Of a stretch of 27,671 bases of DNA, positions 23,712-27,671 are shown one piece after another. The notes below the pieces were generated by a model. The model saw nothing but the letters and a program-made list of their open reading frames with translations, was not told where the DNA came from and made no database searches. The DNA is taken from NCBI GenBank assembly GCA_964548045.1, contig CAZJQZ010000018.1, positions 1 to 27,671 of the forward strand, in the 5' to 3' direction. This DNA is from JBGLNL01 sp964548045. Lineage in GTDB: Bacteria; Chloroflexota; Dehalococcoidia; SZUA-161; SpSt-899. Position numbers and translations under genes: made by a program. Numbering within the stretch: the stretch's first letter is position 1; each line of letters opens with the position of its first letter.

Positions 23712-25604
23712 TTAAACCTCCCTGAATTCGCCCTCCACCGTGCTGTCGTCACAAGGCTGGCTATTGCATGTGCCTCCCTCGCAACCCGATGCTCCAACCC
23801 CGGCGCCGGAATATACCTCCTGTCCGATTCGCTGCATGGTAGCTTCCAGTTCTTCCACAGCTCTCTTGATCTGATCGGTGCCAGCGCTTTGAATTGCTGA
23901 TCTGATTGCAGCTACCTTGCCTTCAGCTTCTGATTTGAGATCTGCCGGAATTCTATCGCCCATCTCGTTCAATGTCTTTTCAGTCTGATAGGCCAGGTTA
24001 TCGGCGTGATTCTTAGTGTCAACCTCCTCACGTCTACTGTTATCCTCTTCAGCGTGAAGTTCTGCTTCTTTTACCATCCGGTCAATATCGTCTTTGGAAA
24101 GCCCCGAACTGGCGGTGATGGTTATCTTCTGCTCCTTGCCAGTGCCCTTGTCTTTGGCGCTGACGTTCAGTATTCCGTTGGCGTCCAGATCGAAGGTGAC
24201 CTCGATTTGAGGTATCCCTCTTGGCGCAGGCAAGATGCCGTCCAGCATGAACCGCCCGATTGTTTTATTCTCACCGGCCATCGGCCTTTCGCCCTGTAAT
24301 ACATGCACTTCAACGCCGTTCTGGTTATCGGCCGCGGTGCTGAATATCTCGCTCTTGGACGTTGGGATGGTCGTGTTCCGCTCGATCAGCGGGGTCATCA
24401 CGCCGCCCAGGGTTTCGATTCCCAGCGTAAGCGGCGTCACATCGAGCAGCAGTACGTCCTTGACATCTCCTTTGAGCACGCCGCCCTGGATCGCCGCACC
24501 AATGGCGACCACCTCATCCGGATTCACTCCCTTGTGCGGTTCCTTGCCGAAAAGCGCTTTGACCTTCTCGATCACGGCTGGCATTCTGGTCTGTCCGCCA
24601 ACGAGTATAACCTCGTCGATTCCACCGGTTTTGAGCCCGGCGTCTTCCAATGCCTTGTTGACCGGCCCGACGGTTCGTTCGATCAGATCGCTGACCAGTT
24701 GTTCCAGTTTGGCCCGATTCAGGGTGATGGTCATGTGTTTCGGCCCGTTGGCATCGGCGGTGATGAACGGCAGGTTGATCTCGGTTTGGGCCGTATTGGA
24801 AAGCTCGCACTTGGCCTTCTCCGCAGCTTCCTTGAGCCGCTGCAACGCCATCCGATCCTGTTTTAAGTCGATTCCCTGATCTTTCCTGAATTCATCCACC
24901 AGCCAGTCGATGATCTTCTGGTCGAAGTCGTCTCCGCCAAGATGGGTATCCCCGTTGGTGGATTTGACCTCGAACACTCCTTCGCCCAGTTGCAGGATGG
25001 AGATATCGAAGGTACCGCCGCCAAGGTCATAGACGGCGATGGTTTCATCACCCTTCTTGTCCAGTCCGTAGGCAAGTGCTGCTGCCGTGGGCTCATTGAT
25101 GATGCGCAGAACTTCCAGTCCAGCGATCTTGCCTGCATCTTTGGTTGCCTGCCGTTGGCTGTCATTGAAGTAAGCCGGAACAGTGATGACAGCCTGGGTG
25201 ATCTTTTCTCCCAGTTTGGCCTCGGCATCCTGCTTCATCTTTTGCAGTACCATTGCCGATATCTCTGCAGGCGAATAATCCTTTTCGCCCATCTTGACCT
25301 TCGCATCGCCATTTTTTGCCGATGTTATTTTGAATGGCAGGATCTTCTTATCTCTCTCCACGTCAGCATCGTTTGCCTTGCGCCCGATCAGCCGCTTGAC
25401 CGAAAAAATGGTGTTGTCAGCATTAGTCACCGCCTGTCTTTTGGCGGCCTGGCCGACATAGCGTTCCCCGTTTTTATTGACGGCTACGATGGAAGGTGTC
25501 ACGCGAACACCCTCCGCGTTTTCCAGAACCACTCCATCCCCTGCCTCCATCACTGCCATGCAGGAGTTAGTAGTCCCCAGATCTATTCCTAAAATTTTTG
25601 CCAT
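23712..25604 (-). CDS. dnaK: Hsp70 chaperone DnaK with cysteine-bearing C-terminal tail
   Basis: ATP-dependent folding chaperone, 630 residues. The nucleotide domain starts GIDLGTTNSCMAVME and contains TVPAYFNDSQRQATKDAG and the DLGGGTFDIS phosphate loop. The substrate domain (about 390-500) includes LLLDVTPLTLGIETLGGVMT, and a helical lid follows. The tail after the lid is unusual: Cys608-x4-Cys613-x4-Cys618, then an acidic end, where most DnaK tails are Gly/Gln/Asp-rich without Cys. The set could bind metal or act as a thiol switch, notable because a glutaredoxin fusion is in the same operon. ATG 25604 follows AAGGAGG. No grpE or hrcA is in the window. Confidence 0.97.
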   Translation of the reverse strand: MAKILGIDLGTTNSCMAVMEAGDGVVLENAEGVRVTPSIVAVNKNGERYVGQAAKRQAVTNADNTIFSVKRLIGRKANDADVERDKKILPFKITSAKNGDAKVKMGEKDYSPAEISAMVLQKMKQDAEAKLGEKITQAVITVPAYFNDSQRQATKDAGKIAGLEVLRIINEPTAAALAYGLDKKGDETIAVYDLGGGTFDISILQLGEGVFEVKSTNGDTHLGGDDFDQKIIDWLVDEFRKDQGIDLKQDRMALQRLKEAAEKAKCELSNTAQTEINLPFITADANGPKHMTITLNRAKLEQLVSDLIERTVGPVNKALEDAGLKTGGIDEVILVGGQTRMPAVIEKVKALFGKEPHKGVNPDEVVAIGAAIQGGVLKGDVKDVLLLDVTPLTLGIETLGGVMTPLIERNTTIPTSKSEIFSTAADNQNGVEVHVLQGERPMAGENKTIGRFMLDGILPAPRGIPQIEVTFDLDANGILNVSAKDKGTGKEQKITITASSGLSKDDIDRMVKEAELHAEEDNSRREEVDTKNHADNLAYQTEKTLNEMGDRIPADLKSEAEGKVAAIRSAIQSAGTDQIKRAVEELEATMQRIGQEVYSGAGVGASGCEGGTCNSQPCDDSTVEGEFREV

Positions 25605-25634
25605 TTTGAACCTCCTTATCGAAATCGTTTGATT

Positions 25635-25802
25635 TTAGTTTTTCCTTGGGTTAAGGATTCTTTCCCATTGATTCTGAAACCATCTTTTCCAGTTTTCTTC
25701 CTGGTACCTCCTTGCCGGGATTCCGTCTTTTTGCATCGTTCGAAGAAAATCGTCATATCGGGATTCTCGATTGCTGTAGAATTCACCGTTTGTATTTATC
25801 AT
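25635..25802 (-). CDS. Small uncharacterised protein upstream of dnaK (55 aa)
   Basis: I do not recognise this family. The 55-residue product is polar and aromatic-rich, with a segment RRYQEENWKRWFQNQWERIL that could form an amphipathic helix; it has no Cys, signal peptide or membrane segment. A longer in-frame ATG exists at 25925, but ATG 25802 has a strong AGGAGG four bases upstream, and the extension would lie inside the preceding gene in another frame. It overlaps the end of the 68-aa zinc-ribbon gene by 20 bases, so the two are coupled. Position immediately before dnaK suggests a chaperone-related role. Confidence 0.65.
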   Translation of the reverse strand: MINTNGEFYSNRESRYDDFLRTMQKDGIPARRYQEENWKRWFQNQWERILNPRKN

Positions 25803-25989
25803 CTTTCCTCCTTTTCCTTTTCTTTGATCTGTTGTGGGTAGCAACCTTTTTTGATTCTTCCTCAGCCAGGGTCGGGAGATAGTGCCTATAGGCGCACTGC
25901 AAACAGTACTCGTACCATTCCCCATCTCCGATGTCCCAGGCTACAAATACATTGCCGTTACATTTGGGGCAAATCTTGATCGCATCCAT
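25783..25989 (-). CDS. Small zinc-ribbon protein with basic tail (68 aa)
   Basis: Four Cys in ribbon spacing (Cys7-x2-Cys10 ... Cys29-x2-Cys32) predict a zinc ribbon over residues 5-35. A strongly basic tail (KKRKRRKDDKYKR) could bind RNA or DNA. ATG 25989 follows GAGGAGG. It is the second gene of the dnaK operon. Function unknown; RNA binding is only a suggestion from the tail. Confidence 0.75.
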   Translation of the reverse strand: MDAIKICPKCNGNVFVAWDIGDGEWYEYCLQCAYRHYLPTLAEEESKKVATHNRSKKRKRRKDDKYKR

Positions 25990-26030
25990 CGAGTATTACC
26001 TCCTCTAATTTTTTCATTTTCCAATTCAGC

Positions 26031-26261
26031 CTATATGATCCAGTCATCCAACAGTGATTTTGAACTTTCATCATCTTTATTCTCATTCTCCCACGTCGAA
26101 TGCGGGAAGTAGTTATGGAATTCCTTTTCCTCGCCACATTTCAGGCATTTCCCCTTGCTGAACGGGCCTTCAGGTGGTTCAATTACCCAGTGATGGATGC
26201 ATGTTTCCTGACTTTGCTCTTGTGCTGATTCCGTCGATTCCTCGAGCAATCTATTTGTCAT
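26031..26261 (-). CDS. Small Cys/His zinc-binding protein, first gene of the dnaK operon (76 aa)
   Basis: 76 residues. The acidic/Gln-rich N-terminus (1-20) is followed by a compact metal-site candidate: Cys21-x-His23-His24 ... Cys39-x2-Cys42 with EPPEGPFSKGKC between, then an acidic C-terminus. I recall similar short HHW...SKG.C..CG proteins in Chloroflexota, with no known function. ATG 26261 has GGAGG upstream. A predicted CRP-class promoter lies 24 bases before it, making this the first gene of a six-gene operon ending with the glutaredoxin fusion. Confidence 0.78.
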   Translation of the reverse strand: MTNRLLEESTESAQEQSQETCIHHWVIEPPEGPFSKGKCLKCGEEKEFHNYFPHSTWENENKDDESSKSLLDDWII

Positions 26262-26291
26262 TTCGCCACCTCCTTCATGAAATTCCTTATA

Positions 26292-26297
26292 ATTCTA
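26292..26297 (-). promoter_or_regulatory. -10 element of the zinc protein-dnaK operon
   Basis: Minus strand TAGAAT, predicting a start at 26285. There is no good -35 (the -35 region is ATACAA-like), as expected of an activator-dependent promoter. No CIRCE (TTAGCACTC-N9-GAGTGCTAA) or HspR-type repeat is present. Confidence 0.5.
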
Positions 26298-26318
26298 GGA
26301 TGAAGGGGGCTAATTGTA

Positions 26319-26334
26319 TGTGACCTCGGTCACA
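26319..26334. promoter_or_regulatory. CRP-type binding site TGTGA-N6-TCACA
   Basis: TGTGACCTCGGTCACA has perfect 7-bp arms and the exact CRP consensus. Its centre (26326.5) is 41.5 bases upstream of the predicted start at 26285, the class II activation position. Confidence 0.7.
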
Positions 26335-26338
26335 AAGT

Positions 26339-26355
26339 TGACAAACTATTTGTCA
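26339..26355. promoter_or_regulatory. Second palindrome upstream of the dnaK operon
   Basis: Perfect inverted repeat TGACAAA-CTA-TTTGTCA centred at about -62, four bases from the CRP-type site. The half-site differs from TGTGA, so it may bind a second regulator. Confidence 0.5.
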
Positions 26356-26570
26356 GGTATTTCGGAAGATACTTGTACTACGTTTTTTAATAATGGTTAG
26401 TTTCAATAAATGAAATGAGATGCCCTGATGGAAAGCTGTCGGGCTGCTTCTCACGATCTTATGTTGTTTTGGAAGGTGGTGGGTTTATTTCATCCCAGCT
26501 CTAACATTGTAGTTGGTACAACAATAGGGGGCAGGGCAGAGTCTTTGAGTTCAAATGCAGATTACAATGT

Positions 26571-26603
26571 AAAAAGAGGATCGGCATTTGCCGATCCTCT
26601 TTA
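26571..26603 (-). terminator. Terminator of the crp-ferredoxin operon
   Basis: Perfect 13-bp stem AAAGAGGATCGGC/GCCGATCCTCTTT with a 4-base loop. On the minus strand it is followed by additional T residues. Confidence 0.9.
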
Positions 26604-26642
26604 ATTCACCCTGCTAATCTCTGAGAGTATCCTGTCGGTATT

Positions 26643-26846
26643 CTATCCTTCAATAACTATCTCATAGGCACAGTGCAAAGCTCCCTCAGGACATACAGCT
26701 TCACAAACGGTACACCAACCACATAATTTCGTTTCTATAATAGTTGCCTTTCCTTCAACAATCACAATAGCGTTACAGTGACACGCAGCCACGCACGTTC
26801 CGCAGCCTGTACACTTTTCCACATCTACTACTGGCATTTCCAGCAT
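26643..26846 (-). CDS. Two-[4Fe-4S] ferredoxin
   Basis: Small electron carrier of 67 residues with two 4Fe-4S motifs: Cys12, 15, 18, 22 and Cys42, 45, 48, 52. In the first motif the usual Pro after the fourth Cys is replaced by His and followed by another Cys (C-H-C, Cys24). I prefer ATG 26846: the longer ATG at 26858 starts directly after its GGAGG, too close to use, while 26846 has it twelve bases away. It lies 60 bases after the Crp/Fnr gene and ends before a strong terminator, so the two form one unit; it may feed or sense the same redox state. Confidence 0.9.
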   Translation of the reverse strand: MLEMPVVDVEKCTGCGTCVAACHCNAIVIVEGKATIIETKLCGWCTVCEAVCPEGALHCAYEIVIEG

Positions 26847-26906
26847 TTCAGTTCCCATCCTCCATTATAATAACGGCATAGTTAGATTTGGTAAGTGACT
26901 TTCGTC

Positions 26907-27587
26907 TCATTGTTTATCTGAGGGATGAGCATTGATCATTTGGCTCAATCCTGCCTTATTGGCAATTATCAGCCGATTACGCTCCATCCGTATCAACCCA
27001 TCTTCCTGCAATGTCTTCAGTGAACGTCCAACTACCTCGCGTGCTGTGCCTGCCAGGGCTGCCATTTCCTGCTGAGTCAATTTTGGCTTTGGTCCTGCGC
27101 CATCTGCGTATTCCAGTAAAATGCGGGCGATTCTACTGATTACCTGCCGGAAGGAAAGGTCTTCCACCAGTTCCAGTAAATGCCTTATTCTCTCCGATAA
27201 AACACTTATCACGTTGGAGATCAATTTTGGATAATCCTTAAGAAATTTCTGCATGTCTTGTTCGGCAATGACGTAACAATTGACAAGGCTCATTGCCTCT
27301 GTGCTTGTGGGACTGGTGCCTTTGTCGAAAACGGCCACGTCATTAAAGGATCCTCCGGGGAGAACTATTTGCAGGATTTGCTCTTTCCCCTCGCTGGATA
27401 CCTTGAAGCATTTAACCGCTCCAGAAACAACGAAATAAAGCGCATCGCCAAGATCTCCTTCCCACGTGATAAAATCCCCTTTATTAAAGGTCTTCGCGAA
27501 GAAAGATTCGGCAATTACCTCGATATCTGAAGCATTCATGCCGGCAAAGTAAGGGGATGTTTGCAGAAACTCAACTGGTGCGGCCAA
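26907..27587 (-). CDS. Crp/Fnr family transcriptional regulator with CRP-type recognition helix
   Basis: 226 residues: cyclic-nucleotide-binding-like domain (about 10-120), dimer helix (about 122-150) and winged helix-turn-helix (170-205). The recognition helix reads TAREVVGRSLKTL, aligning with CRP Arg180, Glu181 and Arg185 as Arg183, Glu184 and Arg188, so TGTGA half-sites are expected. The phosphate cassette lacks the Glu and Arg-Ser that bind cAMP in CRP (FNDVAVFDKGTSPTSTEA here), and no FNR-type N-terminal Cys cluster exists; the effector is unknown. Start is TTG 27587 with a weak GAGAGAG SD; ATG 27539 is possible but would cut into the first conserved segment. A perfect TGTGA-N6-TCACA site lies about 570 bases downstream of its stop, before the dnaK operon. 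Confidence 0.9.
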   Translation of the reverse strand: MAAPVEFLQTSPYFAGMNASDIEVIAESFFAKTFNKGDFITWEGDLGDALYFVVSGAVKCFKVSSEGKEQILQIVLPGGSFNDVAVFDKGTSPTSTEAMSLVNCYVIAEQDMQKFLKDYPKLISNVISVLSERIRHLLELVEDLSFRQVISRIARILLEYADGAGPKPKLTQQEMAALAGTAREVVGRSLKTLQEDGLIRMERNRLIIANKAGLSQMINAHPSDKQ

Positions 27588-27615
27588 TTTTTTTACTCTC
27601 TCAAAAATATAAGAT

Positions 27616-27645
27616 ATTCTAATTCATTTTTATGTGTTTTGGCAA
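27616..27645 (-). promoter_or_regulatory. Promoter of the crp-ferredoxin operon
   Basis: Minus strand -35 TTGCCA (27645-27640), 18-base spacer, -10 TAGAAT (27621-27616). Predicted start about 20 bases before the TTG start codon. Confidence 0.55.
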
Positions 27646-27668
27646 TTTAAGATAATGCCAATGGCATT
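27639..27668. promoter_or_regulatory. Overlapping inverted repeats over the crp promoter -35
   Basis: TTGGCA-N11-TGCCAA (27639-27661) overlaps the -35. A second perfect repeat AATGCCA-A-TGGCATT (27654-27668) shares its right arm. The arms do not match TGTGA, so autoregulation by the same protein is not implied. Confidence 0.45.
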
Positions 27669-27671
27669 CTT

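Larger units (their letters stand above)
26262..26642 (-). other. 381-base intergenic region: operators, promoter and terminator, no gene
   Basis: It holds, right to left, the ferredoxin terminator (26571-26603), about 200 bases without a supportable gene, two tandem palindromes (26339-26355 and 26319-26334) and the -10 of the chaperone operon (26292-26297). Confidence 0.7.

Noticed and set aside
24235..24879. Long plus-strand ORFs (up to 216 residues) opposite dnaK
   Set aside because: Low-complexity antisense shadows of dnaK; common over this gene.
26262..26400. CIRCE or HspR operator for the dnaK operon
   Set aside because: No TTAGCACTC/GAGTGCTAA or CTTGAGT/ACTCAAG repeat found. The dyads present are of other types.
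26428..26605. Plus-strand ORF of about 58 codons in the dnaK-ferredoxin gap
   Set aside because: No ribosome site; it runs through the ferredoxin terminator hairpin and its product is not recognisable.
1..27671. CRISPR array, insertion sequences or prophage genes
   Set aside because: No regularly spaced direct repeats, transposase, integrase or phage structural motifs were seen on either strand.

Overview
The window looks like chromosome from a strictly anaerobic bacterium of roughly even base composition. It is dense in Fe-S, flavin and molybdenum redox enzymes, and has ETF-linked acyl-CoA metabolism, corrinoid salvage genes and selenocysteine use. The gene content fits Chloroflexota (Dehalococcoidia-like) or a deltaproteobacterial-type anaerobe. 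That placement is an inference from gene content only. No phage, transposase or CRISPR array was seen.

Layout. (1) 1-3838, minus: nuoE-like, nuoF/hydB-like and fdhA-like genes encode an NAD-linked, possibly electron-bifurcating formate dehydrogenase. Its catalytic subunit reads through an in-frame UGA (428-430) as selenocysteine, followed by a clear bacterial SECIS hairpin, and runs off the left edge. An intrinsic terminator lies between the likely promoter and nuoE. (2) 4144-5289, minus: a short Old Yellow Enzyme with a 4Fe-4S motif but no NAD(P)H/FAD domain. (3) 5399-10270, minus: FAD-binding dehydrogenase, HdrD/GlcF-like Fe-S protein and a cytoplasmic molybdopterin oxidoreductase, probably one redox pathway of unknown substrate. 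(4) 10533-12596, plus: cobU-cobQ, divergent from region 3 and apparently sharing overlapping -35 elements with it. A bidirectional terminator follows. (5) 12667-15363, minus: an SCP-x-type thiolase and an HMG-CoA-synthase-like/DUF35 fusion. An alpha/beta hydrolase (15563-16330, plus) diverges from them. (6) 16708-20912, plus: etfB, a ferredoxin-domain etfA and a membrane Fe-S oxidoreductase, which form the ETF-to-quinone branch. (7) 21158-21233: tRNA-Arg(CCU). 21382-22032: a small siroheme sulfite/nitrite reductase-like protein behind a palindromic promoter. (8) 22081-26261, minus: a six-gene stress operon made of three small proteins (two with Cys motifs), dnaK with a C-x4-C-x4-C tail, a CbpA-type dnaJ and a glutaredoxin-PDZ fusion. 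(9) 26643-27587, minus: a Crp/Fnr regulator and an 8Fe ferredoxin.

How it may fit together. The redox genes would collect electrons from formate, acyl-CoA and hydroxyacid-like substrates and pass them to NAD, ferredoxin or membrane quinone. The most interesting regulatory link is in regions 8-9. The Crp/Fnr protein has the CRP-type recognition helix (Arg183, Glu184, Arg188), and a perfect TGTGA-N6-TCACA site sits exactly 41.5 bases upstream of the predicted start of the dnaK operon. This suggests a redox- or stress-responsive regulator controlling an unusual thiol/zinc-flavoured chaperone operon, the best candidate here for an undescribed system.
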